Shown: piece after piece, positions 1 through 11,460 of the stretch
How positions within the stretch are numbered: position 1 is the first letter of the stretch
Layout: the number at the start of each line of letters is the position of its first letter
Assembly (NCBI GenBank): GCA_022836615.1
Contig: MU405215.1
Span: 476,298-540,297 of the forward strand
Reading direction: 5' to 3'
Origin: Annulohypoxylon bovei var. microspora
Lineage: Eukaryota > Ascomycota > Sordariomycetes > Xylariales > Hypoxylaceae
DNA length: 64,000 nucleotides
The notes under the pieces: generated by a model
What the model was told of the DNA's origin: nothing
The model's database searches: none
Seen by the model: the letters and a program-made list of their open reading frames with translations, nothing else
Program-made: the position numbers and the translations under genes

Positions 1-440
1 AACACTAGCGTTGACGACACGCAGATTCTCCGTCCCGTACACGACTGGCCCCGTATCCACGACTCCTCTCATCTCTCTGACAGCATAGCCGCCGAGCCAC
101 AATTATGATACACAGCGACTGCTGCGTCGAGAACATACTTCCTAGTCCCTATCTAGGTCTCCTGCGTGAAAAGTATCCGGGTAGTTGCGCTTCCCCGTGG
201 GCTTGAAGAATGAGAAGTAACGCGAATCGATGTCGGGTACAGCGTCGATGCCCGCGGAGAGGATATGGGTCGAGCCTTGGGAGAAAGGGTGAGACTGCAC
301 GTAGGCCCGCCTAGCACAGTTCTCGGGTAGTGGCTATAAGCCTGCGAAGCTCTCACCATGCTTGTGTAGGTTTTCTTGCGCTAGGAACATGAACTGGCTA
401 GTCGAACTACCACCCGGTTTCTTGAGAATAGGGGAGACTG
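1..440 (-). pseudogene. GMC oxidoreductase C-terminal fragment, frameshifted
   Basis: Translating the minus strand gives pieces of the C-terminal domain of a glucose-methanol-choline (GMC) flavoenzyme. Around 360-210 it reads QSHPFSQGSTHILSA followed by PDIDSRYF, the usual F-S-x-G-S-x-H-I stretch. Around 110-10 it reads YHNCGSAAML, then VYGTENLRVVNAS, which match the conserved H-x-x-G-S/T-A-A-M and Y-G-T-x-N-L-R-V-V-D-A-S motifs. These parts lie in different frames: the shift falls near 80-90, between AAMLS and REMRG. The last few codons lie left of the window. No start or FAD-binding N-terminus is visible. I read it as a decayed gene; missed introns could explain part of the frame changes, but the shift inside the AAML motif region is too tight for an intron. 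Confidence 0.6.
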
Positions 441-754
441 TGTCATAATACTAGCTCTGACGAGGGCGACAAGATTTACCAGTTCCTCCAAAAAAAAATC
501 ATATTTTGGCTCGAGGCTTCAGCTCTCATTCAACAGATGGATATCGCTGTCCTAGCAATAATAAGGCTGGATATCTTGCTAAAAGTTAGTCTCTGTCTTT
601 GCACTGTAATTACCCGAGAATGAAACTGATCAGCACAGGAACAATCATCCGATCACGAATTACTGGCTCTTATCCAGGACCGCCAACTGCCTGACGCGAA
701 AGAACTTCCAAAACCAGGAGTGGGGATGGATAAAGTTGAAGCCAAAAATGGAAC
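441..754. other. non-coding, no recognisable feature
   Basis: Between the GMC remnant and the WD40 remnant I see no open frame with family similarity, no RNA gene and no repeat. A run of A residues near 490 is the only simple sequence. Confidence 0.5.
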
Positions 755-1376
755 TTGGTTGGAGTCCTTTTTTATAAACACTTGAAGGGAATGGATACCT
801 CGGTATCAGGACAGTTGTATTCTCTCATGACTCAAAGCTTCTTTCTAACTTCAATTTTACCTACATGGCAAAACAATTCAAATTTGGAACACAACGACTG
901 GATCCCTTCTACAAACATTCAACGGCCATACGAATATGGTTAAATCTCTTATATTCTATCACGACTCCAAGTTTTTAGTCGCGGGCTCATCCGACGGGAC
1001 TATCGAAATTTGGAATATGGAGACAGGGGACCTTCAGCAAATTTCTCTCCACGCTATCGTATTCTCTCCAAACTCGAAACTTTTGGCATTGCTGTTAGGC
1101 GATAGGAAGGTTATCGAAATCTGGAGTGTGAGCAAGAACTCTCGTCAGCAAACATTTAACTGCATAAATGACGTCGCATCGATTGCATTCTCCCACGACA
1201 CAAAGCGTCTGGCCGCAGCACTCGATAATGGTATCCAGATTTGGGATGTAGTGACGGGGTCCCTTCAACAAACAGTCAATATTGACCGTGTGATAAATAC
1301 GATTTCGTTCGACAGTACTGGCTTGTGCCCGAATACCAAAATCCGCCGTATTAAGCTACCTATGACGGGACGATAG
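755..1376 (+). pseudogene. WD40-repeat protein fragment
   Basis: The frame starting at 936 encodes three degenerate WD40 blades. Visible units end in GTIEIWNMETGDL, KVIEIWSVSKNSR and NGIQIWDVVTGSL, each preceded by an I/V-x-F-S-x-D/N-S-K-x-L-A-type strand. This is the pattern of the C-terminal propeller of fungal NACHT/NLR-WD40 proteins. A short frame at 755-943 just upstream may belong to it, in another frame. There is no NACHT P-loop, no HET or effector domain and no full propeller, and the frame stops at 1376 after three blades. I infer a truncated relic of an NWD-type gene, a family that duplicates and decays often. Confidence 0.55.
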
Positions 1377-3147
1377 ATCAATCCCGAACTTCGGATCCGA
1401 ACCGAAATCAAACAACAAAGTACTATGACTTAAACGACGAGGAATCCTGGATTACGTGGAACGGACATAGGGTACTGTGAATTTCGCCGGATTACCGTCC
1501 GCAGTGCTGGCTTATCAATCCAGTAGCAACTATTGCCTCGCCACCACCAATCATAGCAATCATTCTTGGATGTCAGTCGAGAAGGGTCGTAATGATCGGG
1601 CTCTCTAATTCAGGACCGTTCCTGTATGACGAACTTACCTAACTGTAAGAATTATGTGAACCAGGTCTGGACAATCAACGCGATTGGGCGTGGCGCGGCA
1701 GGGCGGTAGAAGAGCGTTACTGAAAGTGGACCATGTGCGAACTAGTGTCATTAATACTGCGAAGCACTGTATAGGTATTTTTCTATCCCCTCGTTACCTA
1801 ATCAGCACCTAAATAGGTAGCCAGAGGACCGGGCCGACTTTTGTATACGAATAATGTTAAACACTGTCACTCGCACATGGTCCACTTCCAGTGACGCCCT
1901 TTGCGCGGGTCATTGTGCCACCGTTCAACAGCCCCTGAATGACTAAGAACGTTTTTGTACCCAAGTGATAGAGGCAAAAAGGTCAACGAGATCTCGGATT
2001 TAATGGGGCATATCTTTAATAGGTATAGCTTGCGATTCCCGACTTTGGCATTGGTACATAGGTACATATTGAGATGCCTTATTTAGTAACTCTTCGCTTT
2101 GCGATCCTTGCCAACCCGTTTTCCCGTAAGCTCTAATGCACGTAGAACTGCTATGGTCTCATACTAGTTTGTCTCAGGGTTGAGCTATGCTGCTACGAAG
2201 CCTGTTTTTTAAGAGTCGGGTCGAATTGAGGCTGGTGACAGTGGGGTCTTATTGGCTTTCTTACTCTAAGTGTGATTTTAATCGAATCCTTCGAGATTAA
2301 TAATCCTCTCAGCTGGGTTAAAATATTTCAACACGTGGCAGTCATAATGAATATAAAATTTACGACGAGAAATCCTTAAGACACGCAGGAGACGCTAAGA
2401 AGAACGAAAAGCTCTGAAGAGGTTAGAATAGAATTGGTAGCAAGGTATTCTAACACACGTAATAGGCTGGTGTCAAGCTGACCGACAACCGAGAATCTTC
2501 TGCAGCTAATATGTAAGTCTCGTGCCGTCGATCGTCTGTGCTGAGCCACTCTCCCACACTAGCATTTCGGCTTTTGGGTGAGCCGTGTTCCACTGCAGCG
2601 TTCCTTATTGATTCGATGGAACCCTGCCGTTGAAGTGTTCTCGAAGCTAGACCAATAGTAGATAAAACTAAACAATGCCTAGACCCTACGACCAGACTTA
2701 TGGCACCGAATTTACCCTGATGGGGCAAGTCAAGCCAAAAAAAACTTGACAGGGAAAGTTGGGCGTAGATCAGCCGCGAAGCATCCAATTTGGCGACAAA
2801 GTAGCGAAGTAATAAGATGTCGCCGAATCAACCCTCTCTGATTCCTGGGAACCCGGACCCGGCGGGGATACCGTCGTCTATCCGAGAAATTTACCTGTCA
2901 GGGATGAAGCAAGGGATCGATCACTTGCTGATTGATCTGATTCAATAGCTCTAGACTGTAGGTACGTATTTTCTTCACTGGGACCGCTTCCTTGAACCAG
3001 GGTAAGATGCATTAGATATCATACCATTGGACAGCCGGAAACTACATATCCCTCACTCCACCCACGAACTTTAGGTAGGATTCCATTCCGTTGTTTCTTA
3101 AATCTGTTTCTATACACAGACTCCGGCGGCAGTGGTAGAAACTTACG
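1377..3147. other. non-coding, degenerate sequence
   Basis: About 1.8 kb with stops in all frames and no family similarity that I recognise. Open stretches at 1867-2067 and 2450-2788 (minus strand) have no motif and atypical composition. The last 300 bases are the presumed promoter of the P450 gene. Confidence 0.5.
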
Positions 3148-5015
3148 ATGGAGGTCATCGCAAAAGTAATCGAGGAACGAGGACCCGTCCTGGCGTCAGT
3201 CGCTGTGATCCTCGTTACCGCATTCATCGCGACTCTACTGGTCGGAGGCAGCGACAACTCAAAAATACCGCTTGTAGGCGAGGAGGTTGGAAACGCCGAG
3301 AAGCGTAGGAAGGCATTCATCACCAACGGCTATGACTTTTACAAGAATGGATACGACCTATTTAGGTCCAAGGCGTTCAGGTTAACCGGGCTTGATGGTA
3401 TGAATACACCGCTTATTAACGGACAACCCCCGTTTGGACGGAGGGATGATGCTAATATTGCTGAATAGGCGACCGTATCGTCTTGCCGCGGAATCTGTTG
3501 GAGGAAGTGAGACAGCTTCCGGATGATATTATCGACATCAACAAGGCCTTCGATATTGTATGATTTGGCACAGTTCTTTATGATGATTCTAGATGGACGT
3601 ACTAATGCAAAACCTAGATGAACGAACAAAAGCACCTTGGCATGGGTGACACGCGGCTAACTGAATTTCTCATCCACGTTATCCGTGGTGATCTGACTCG
3701 AAGCTTGGGTAAGATACCTACTTTTTCTTATTTTATCTATATTGCCTCGCTTTGAACATGTAATTAATACGACCTAAAGTACGCATCAACCCGCGCCTCT
3801 CGGATGAGACTGCGCGTACGATCCGTGAGAACCTGCCAGAGTCCACCGACGCGTGGACGCCTGTGGTAGCGTACCAGACGATGTTGACCGTGGTGGCTAC
3901 TATCTCGGGCGCCATTTTCATCGGACCGGAGCTGTGCCGGTCTGAGGACTACCTAAAGGCTAGCATCGGATACACCCTGGATTTCATCAACGCCGTGACC
4001 AAGCTGAAGCAGTGGAGCCGGCGGTGGCGTTGGTTCGGCCGATACTTTACCCCCGAGGTCGACAAGCTGTTCTCCGAGCGCAAGAAGGCCCACGCTTTCC
4101 TTCGGCCCGTCATCGAGGAGCGGCGCGCGGCCATGGCTGCCGGCCAAGAGCTGCCCGATGATGCTTTGCAGTGGATGTTGAACAAGGTCGACGAGTTCGG
4201 TCTATCTGACGACAATCTCGCCGAGACGCAGTTGAACATGAGTATGGCTGCTATCCACACAACGACGTTAACGGTTACCATGATGTAAGTCCACTTTCCC
4301 CACTAGGACTTTTAGAGTGATACCTGTATTAACGCTATTGCAATAGCCTTTACGACCTTGTAGTCAGACCCGACGTAATTGAAGAAGTACGGAAGGAAGT
4401 CAGGTCGGTACTCGCGGCGAACAACGGCGTCATGACCAGCCACGCGCTTTTCGAGATGAAGCTCCTAGACAGCGTCATGAAGGAGTCGCAACGTGTGAAC
4501 CCCGGAAGCATGATCCGATTCCAGCGCTACGTCGCCAAGCCCGTGACCCTGAGCGACGGCACCCACCTGCCCGCGGGCTACATGATCGAGACCCCGCACG
4601 CCCTAACCGTGCAAGACCCCGAAGTGTACCGGAACCCAGAGGTAAGAGATTCAGCACCTCCTCTCAAGAACCTCGCACCCCCAATACTAACGCTAGACAG
4701 GAATTCGACCCGCACCGATTCCTCAACCTGCGCAACGGCACGGCGGAGGACCTGCTGAGGTACAAGAACAGGGAGCAGCACCAGTTCGTGACGGTGACCA
4801 AGGACTTCATGCACTTCGGGTACGGGCGGCACTCGTGCCCGGGCCGGTTCTTCGCCGCCAACGAGATCAAGCTGATCCTCGCGCGCCTCCTGGTCGACTT
4901 CGACATGAAGATGCCCGACGGCCTGACCGAGCGCTACGCCAACCTGAAGATGGGCACCGACGCCTACCCCGACCCGACGAAGGAGATCTTGTTCAAGAGG
5001 GTTAAGACTACGTAA
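3148..5015 (+). CDS. cytochrome P450 monooxygenase (ent-kaurene oxidase-like group)
   Basis: A haem-thiolate monooxygenase, likely anchored in the ER by the hydrophobic stretch at residues 14-32. Exons 3148-3397, 3469-3557, 3618-3708, 3780-4284, 4347-4641 and 4701-5015 join in phase to 514 residues, a normal microsomal P450 length. Visible signatures: the I-helix AIHTTT near 301-306, the ExxR pair E358/R361, the PERF-like region FDPHRF at 412-417, and the haem loop FGYGRHSCPGRF with ligand Cys456. The AIHTT I-helix and GYGRHxCPGRF loop are typical of the fungal P450s related to ent-kaurene oxidase that act in terpenoid and indole-diterpene pathways; this family placement is from memory. Every intron has GT-AG ends and no lesion is seen. 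The gene ends 280 bp from the convergent MFS gene. No terpene cyclase or other core enzyme is nearby, so the substrate is unknown. Confidence 0.92.
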
Positions 5016-5295
5016 GGGAGATGGGCTGGAAGAGCAGATTACATTTTTGGATACCTAACTTGCATGTGTTGTACATTCACCTCATTACATTACATACCAT
5101 TCTACATATGACAAATAAATGATAGATTTCTCATGATATTAAAATCGGACCGTAGACCAGTGCTATTTTAGGCGCTCGCCCGAGTGGCAGAATCACATAC
5201 ACGCATACAAGTGCATAAACCCGCATCCTGCACTTAGTCTAGCAGACCATAACCAACGACAAGCGACACGCAACAAACCCCCCGCACAAACACGC

Positions 5296-7202
5296 TCAAG
5301 GCTTCCACCTCCACCCGGGGTGTTTCCACTCGAGGCACTCGATCTCCGCCTGCGTCAAGCCCTCCAGCTCCTTCGCGACGTCCAGCCTATCGCGCCTCTT
5401 ATTATCGGCCTTCATCCAGACCAGGGTGGCGGACGCGATGATCAGCAGCATGCTCGAGGCGGCCAGGTTCAGGCCGTTGCCGATCGGGTAGTCGGGGCCG
5501 TCCCAGCTGAGGTAGCTCCAGGTGGCGACGAGGCCGCCGATGTTGCCGAGCATCATGTTGGTGGCCAGGCTCATGGAGCGCGCGGAGTCGCTGATGACCT
5601 GGGCCGACACCTGGGCGTTGGTGAGCGGGCCCGCGGCGAAGGTGCTGATGGCGGTGAAGAAGGTCGCCGCGTACCGCACCTTGGGGTCGGTCGAGGCCAG
5701 GAACATGATGTAGCCCATCATCGTGAGCGGCGCGGTTAGGATCAGGAAGATCTGGCGCCGGTCGGTGCGCCAGCTGAGCAGCGGGATGGCCACCTCGAAG
5801 AGCGCGCCGACGACGTAGGGCGGCACCGTGTAGAGCTGCTTCTGCACCGTGCTGTAGCTCGGGTAGATGCTGGAGACGATCGTGGGCGCGAACACGGCGA
5901 GGCCTTGCACGGTAATGCTAGTACCTGGGTTAGCGGTTGAGATGCGAGGGTGATAAGGGGTGGGGTGTGCGTACTTATTAAATAAGAAGACGAAGGCCGT
6001 CGCTATTACGGCCGGGTTCCAGAAACCTAGCCAGACCTTCCTGCTGTCCGTCTTGTCGAGCACATGGGTCTGCCCTATGCGTTCCGACTTGACACGGTTG
6101 ATAGCCAAAGCCTTCTCTTCCTCGTTAAGCCAGCGCGCCGTCTCAGGACGATCGGTTAGCGTGACGAAGGCGATCAGGGACAGCCCCATCGTGATGATTC
6201 CTTCGACTAGGAAAACCATGCGCCAAGCTTTAACACCGCCGATACTGGACAGACTTAGGATGCTGTAGGATTTTGAGTTAGTCGGTCTCCGTTATAAATA
6301 CCTATATGTTGAGAATATATCAAAGTCTTTTATAATCTCATTTCCACGTACAACCACGTCACGAGAATGAGGGTTTTATTCATATTTTCCCGCAGAAATA
6401 GAAAATTAATGAGTTTCAAATTTCACTTACCCCGAAGCGAGCAGTCCCCCAAACGCGCCGGCCAGCGGAGCCATAACGACGAACAGCGAAATCCGGAAGA
6501 CCAATTCGGAGCGGCGATACCATCGCGAAAGGTAGTACGAAATACCAGGCATCATCCCGGCCTCGAAAGTGCCAAGGAGGAAACGGACGCCGCAGGCCGA
6601 CGATAAGTTGTGAACGAACGCCATCCCTAGCGAGCAGACGCCGAAGCCGAAGGACAGGAAGGGGATAAACCAGCCCGGACCGACCGCCTTGCAGGCTAAG
6701 TTGGACGGGATCTCGAAGACGATGTAGGCGACGAAGAAGATGGAGAGAAGCATGTTGTAGTCGTTTCCTGTCAGGCCTAGGTCTGCTTCTAGCCCAGCCA
6801 ATCTCGCGTTGCCTTGAGCCAGTCAGTATGAATGAAATAAACGCGAGTTGCCTGTCTATATGCAGGGCAATGGCGTACCGATATTTGCGCGGTCGATGAA
6901 GCAGAAGAGGTACAAGAGTGAGACCGTAGGCACGACCATCAAGTCTATCTTATTCCGAAGCTTCCTCTCAGCTAATCTATCGAACTGAATGATAGGCGCG
7001 CCATGGCTAGAATGAGTCGCGATTTGTTTAGTATGTGCGCGTGTTTATATCTCGCAAGCTCCGTGGCTCACCTGTCCGTCGCCGCGAAGCCTTCCTCGGC
7101 GGCGAGGTGGGCGTCTTTTTCGTCACGCCGCTCGTGAGCCGAAGACGTCGGGCGAGCCTCATCTCCGTCGGAGGAGTGCTTTATGTCATCTGTCGCCGCC
7201 AT
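5296..7202 (-). CDS. MFS transporter, allantoate permease (DAL5) family
   Basis: A plasma-membrane anion:cation symporter of the DAL5/TNA1-like group, which imports carboxylates, vitamins or ureides. Exons on the minus strand are 7072-7202, 6879-7006, 6431-6812, 5975-6262 and 5296-5917, giving 516 residues, the usual length. The N-terminus is hydrophilic and acidic. The first membrane segment ends in LFCFIDRANIGNARL, the family hallmark; FEIPSNL in TM2 and the RFLLGTFEAG motif follow. I chose the ATG at 7202 because it reads in phase into exon 2 through a good intron with TACTAAAC. The last intron (5918-5974) is 57 nt, divisible by three and free of stops, so retention would insert 19 residues before TM7. 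The gene is convergent with the P450 and may serve the same pathway; that link is inference from distance only. Confidence 0.9.
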
Positions 7203-8943
7203 ATTGACTTATGTTTCCATCTACTTTAATTGACTCGTAGAAGAGTGAAAATATTTTTCAATTTTTACTTTTTAAAATGGGACTGGGGCAAGGGAGGACG
7301 TCGGAATTACGCTCACGGGTGGCTGCAGGGTTATTTATCTGAAGCTTAGGTCGACGACAGCAATATATAATTTATATGAATTATACATGGACATCCCGGG
7401 TTCTGGGTGGTTTGTTTAAGGGATGAGGATTCGGTGTGCATAATGAACAGCAATTGACATACGTCGGCCGTATCTTGTTTAACCCTAGAAACAAAATGAT
7501 AGGACGCGTAATTGCGTCTGCATTCTTCTCTGGTCATAAATTACACTTGTACGGGCTGACAGGGAGCTACATAGCGTAACGCCTCGCCGAAGGGAACGCG
7601 GGGAAAGGTTGGAGCCGGAGCTATCACGGACTAGGAGATGATTTGGGGATGATTTGGGGTGAGATTCCCGCCACCGTCGAATCATTGAAGGGGAAGCTGG
7701 CGGAGCGATACAACAGCCCAACATTTGTGTGGTAGAGCCTTGACAGCGACCAGGATATATCGTAGTCTAGCGTCAAGTAGTCGATGCAAGGTTGAGTAGT
7801 ACCGAAACGCTTGAGCGTAACCCCATCTTTTTCTTAAAAGAAATATACCAGACTGCCAGGTTAGGTAGGTCGGTTATTCCATAGGTAGGTGAAAGGTTTG
7901 CATGTGTTGTGCGTCAACGAACCAGACCTAGGTATACTAGGTAGGTACCTATTGTACGTGACAAGCATCATATGTCTGTAGGTGTGTAGATAATTAGATA
8001 GGTTGACAATGACTCGATACGACTTTCATAGTGATTGATTGCGAGATCCAATGCCCTGCATTCGAGATCCATCACGGCCCGCAGATGCCAAGCTCCATGG
8101 CTCAGGGGTCTTACTTTATCTGATTCCCCCACAATCTACTAATTATTAGTGTCTAGCAGTGATGCCATCTCAGACTTCTAGAAACAAAACAACATCTTGG
8201 TGTGTTCGAAGGAGGTCGTCATAATATTCTCCTAGATTCCTACAGAAGAGATGCGTTCGAGCGACAAGATCTAATCGCTCGGTAGTCATAGACGGCAACA
8301 ATCTCCTCTCTCCTGCGACAGCGTAGTATTTCGCCGTCACTATGCATATCCCACAACCAGAGTTAGCTATGTTGGTCGGGTTCAAGTTAAGCCTTGTTCG
8401 CAGCCCTTTCTTCAACAGCCGCTTTGATCTGGATCGATCCGCGTCCCTTCCACGTGCTATCCATGGATGCGTAAATATAGGTTCAATAAACACTAAACCT
8501 CAAACCGGAACTCATTCCGAAACTGGTGTCGGTCCTAATTCTTACTGGACGGTGGGGATATAGTTTCCCCTGTTCGCCCATAGTCGACGCCGGCTATTGA
8601 AATATGTCCGCAGCTCAGCGTCTATGCAGAAAGCCTGTTCATATGCTATTATCAGGCCATGAATAGGATCTTTTGTTTTGAGAGGGATGCAATGTCAGTG
8701 AGTTCGTAACAGGATGCAGTGGCGAGTCGGTAATAGTCCGCAATACCGCCGCTGTCATAATGACATTCCCATGGTGCTTCGCTCGCCTCCTTCGCGACTC
8801 TGAAGCGACATAACCGGCGATACGAACCTCATCGGTCGGATAGAACCTCTATAATGCTGACATCGGAATAATGTGCACACGTACTTTACTCTAACACGAC
8901 TTCTCGGATAAGTGGCATTTTGAACCAGTACCAGCAACCGCGA
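7203..8943. other. intergenic region with short TAGGTA-type repeats
   Basis: About 1.7 kb with no gene I can support. It contains copies of a short TAGGTAGGTACCT-like motif at about 7860-7950 that recurs across the window. Open frames at 8170-8563 have no recognisable domain. Confidence 0.5.
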
Positions 8944-9816
8944 TCATGCCCCCCCGTCAGCACCATAGCAAATATCACTCAGCGCCATAACCGGTTCAAA
9001 CGCGCCCACTGAGAACGCCATAGCATCGTCTGCATCCGCATCGGCATCCACATCCGCATCCGCATCCGCGTCCCCGGCCGCCGTCGCATCTGCAACTTCC
9101 ACCTCGTCGACCTGCTGACTCTTCTTGCCCTTCCTTCCCTTCTCCTTCTCCTTTTCCGTCTCCTTCTCCTTCTCCTTATCCTTCGTCTCCCACTCCAAGA
9201 TCTCAATATGCGGATACCTTCTCATCCAATGCACAATCCACTGCTTGCCCAGCCGCCTATCCGCCGCCTGCCTCAGCACGCGATCCGCCAGCCGAAACAG
9301 CTCATCCTTCGTGGGCGGGCACCCCAGCGCGCACTGCGCGCCGGCCCAATCCGCCAACAGGCTCTCCTGTCGTAACGTCAACCTCGACATCTCGCCCCTC
9401 AAGTCCTTCGGCGCGCGGCCCCTCGTCCGCGAGTTCAGGTGACTAGGCGGGACGCCGAAGCGCCTGGCCGCGTCGCCGATCTTGTCGCCGGCGCGCACGG
9501 CGTCGACGGCGCCGGCCATGTCGGCGGCGGTCCACTGGTAGCGCGTGCGCTGCTTGGAGTCGTCGTCGGACTTGCGGGGCGGGGGCCGGGGGCGGCGGTC
9601 GCCGAGGCGCTCGGCCAGCGTCGTCTTCGGCACGCGGAACCGGATGCTGGCCTGCCGCAGCGACACCCCTTCGACCGTGATGGCGTGTTTGGCCCGCGCC
9701 ATGTCCTCCTCCGAGTACGCGCGGTACTTGGAGCCGCTGCGCGCGGTGCTGGACGGGTTGGGCGCCGGCGGGATGAAGAGCGGCGGCTGCGTGCCTGGCT
9801 GGTCTGGTAGGTCCAT
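8944..9816 (-). CDS. CENP-B/pogo-type DNA-binding protein lacking a DDE transposase domain
   Basis: A single-exon protein of 290 residues. Two psq-type helix-turn-helix units are visible: residues 32-70 (AYSEEDMARAKHAI, then SLRQASIRFRVPKTTL) and about 92-130 (YQWTAADMAGAVDAV, then GDAARRFGVPPSHL). A CENP-B/Tc5-type HTH follows at about 140-205 (LTLRQESLLADWA, then GKQWIVHWMRRYP). This arrangement is the DNA-binding half of pogo/Fot1 transposases. The DDE nuclease that should follow is absent. Instead come a Lys/Glu-rich stretch (about 212-235) and a low-complexity Asp/Ala stretch (DADADADVDADADADD). The frame is intact, GC-rich and starts with ATG; no inverted repeats are seen nearby. It is either a truncated transposase or a host protein derived from one. 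Codon use and an open frame favour a retained gene. Confidence 0.75.
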   Translation of the reverse strand: MDLPDQPGTQPPLFIPPAPNPSSTARSGSKYRAYSEEDMARAKHAITVEGVSLRQASIRFRVPKTTLAERLGDRRPRPPPRKSDDDSKQRTRYQWTAADMAGAVDAVRAGDKIGDAARRFGVPPSHLNSRTRGRAPKDLRGEMSRLTLRQESLLADWAGAQCALGCPPTKDELFRLADRVLRQAADRRLGKQWIVHWMRRYPHIEILEWETKDKEKEKETEKEKEKGRKGKKSQQVDEVEVADATAAGDADADADVDADADADDAMAFSVGAFEPVMALSDICYGADGGA

Positions 9817-10464
9817 GGTTGCTAGGTATCTCCTCGTTGAACGACGGTAGGTTTTATAGCCCCTTTAGGTCTTGTAAGTCTTGTGAGACAGACGGTGTGG
9901 TAGATGTTGTGAAGTGTCCGAATTTCAGGAGACTGGTTTGCGGAGTGGAAATTGAGGATGCGGGGATCATTTTGCCCAATTTGTTGGCTGGGAAAAGTCC
10001 GGACACGTGCAATTTCGCAGGTACCTAAGTACATAAACTCTATGAGAGCCCCTGGATTTATACTTTTTCTCCTGAAGATTATTTTGACCTCCTTTTAGAT
10101 ACCTACCTAGGTACTGAATGAAAAACAAGAGCAAACACGTTTAGAAAACATATGTAACTAACAATTTTAGATATTTCATTATATTATTCATTCGATGCTG
10201 TATCCTTTGTACCTAATGGATGGTAGGATATTAATTCCGATTAATATCAACTCCGTCCGCTCATCCTTTTACAACGCCCTTCCCTAGGACTACTTCCGAC
10301 TGTCGTAGGGGAACGGTAAGGCTCCCCATAGCTCAAGTTCATCGGCCCATTGATATAGGGTAAAATGCCTCGTCGCGATCAAATGTAGAATGCGGGGACT
10401 CCCTCTGCTATCATGACCTCCGATAGACTAGTGGTTTAGTGTATTCAACGATCCAACCAACACT
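9817..10464. other. intergenic: promoter of the HTH gene, 3' flank of YIP1
   Basis: About 650 bp, with no open frame of interest. ACCTACCTAGGTACT near 10101 and AGGTACCTAAGTAC near 10020 are copies of the dispersed motif described in the findings. Confidence 0.5.
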
Positions 10465-11460
10465 TCATGACACGCCTGCCGCTTTGCCTAAGCTCCCAGA
10501 TCCTCTGCTGCTGAAAATGCTCATAATACCAAAGCCGACGTAAAACAACATTAGTGGGTATGCCACCAAAGCCCTCATTTGCATCATCCGCCCCACGGCG
10601 CAAAACATTCCGCTCGCGCTTGTTGTGCACCACGCGATAGCGGCAATTGTCAAGATATAGCCAAACGGGCCATCCATCGGTATAACGATACCTACCAGGC
10701 TCGTCATGACTAGCGGAAGTAGACAGTACCCAAGCACACTTGCGCTCCTCGCGAATGTAAGGTTGTTGTTCAAGTGTTCCTTATTATCATCTCTGCCGCC
10801 GACGTTGGGATCGCCCGGATAGCCTGGGGTAGCCGAGTATGCCGGTACCGCGGGTGAGGTAGAAGTAGGGCCGTCGGGCGACATTAGCGATAGAATGGTG
10901 TGTAGCGCAACCGATCCCATCAGCGCTAGTCCGTAGATGTACCCAAAATGCACCTTGCCGCTGAAGAGTAAAAACGTGCCGAATAGGAGGAAGAAGATGA
11001 TAGGACCGCCGAGGTCTGAGTCGTCCATGATGTGTTGATCTATACGTCCGAAGGGGTTGAGGACTGCTAGGGTCTGAAGAATGTTTAGTACTGCTGCCTA
11101 GGAGTTGAAAAATAGTTAGCTAGTTAGAAAGCTCACCTTCATCCGTATGTGATCAAAGTTGACTCCTAGCTCTTCCAGTAGAGGCGGCTCTCCATCGTAT
11201 CCTTCTGTTGAGAAAGCAGCTAGCCAGCCTGTCCGCAAGCCGCCTTGTTCACCCATCCTTCCACTCACGCCCGGCGCGGCACCGAAACCTCCATAACCAC
11301 TAGGCCCAGGTGTGGGTGCGCCATATCCATATGATTGCGCCGCGGGTGCTTGACCAGGAACACCAGGAGAATATGAAGAAGGGTAGAACTGAAGGTTTTG
11401 CGCTGCTGCTGCACCACCAACAAACTGGTTTGGAGGAGGCGCGCCGTAGTATTGCGACAT
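10465..11460 (-). CDS. YIP1: YIP1-family Golgi/ER vesicle transport protein
   Basis: A multi-pass protein of ER-Golgi vesicles that binds Rab GTPases of the Ypt1/Ypt31 type. Exons 11137-11460 and 10465-11073 join in phase to 310 residues. The N-terminal about 85 residues are rich in Gly, Pro, Tyr and Gln, as is usual. Then come the conserved LLEELGVNFDHIRMKT and LAVLNPFGRIDQHIMDDSDL blocks and four to five membrane segments (for example GPIIFFLLFGTFLLFSG). I took the acceptor at 11074 after TACTAAAC because it restores the family's HIRxKTLAVLNPF; an earlier AG would add ten residues. The start at 11460 (MSQYYG) fits the family better than an in-frame upstream codon. The gene is divergent from PAM16. 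Confidence 0.93.
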
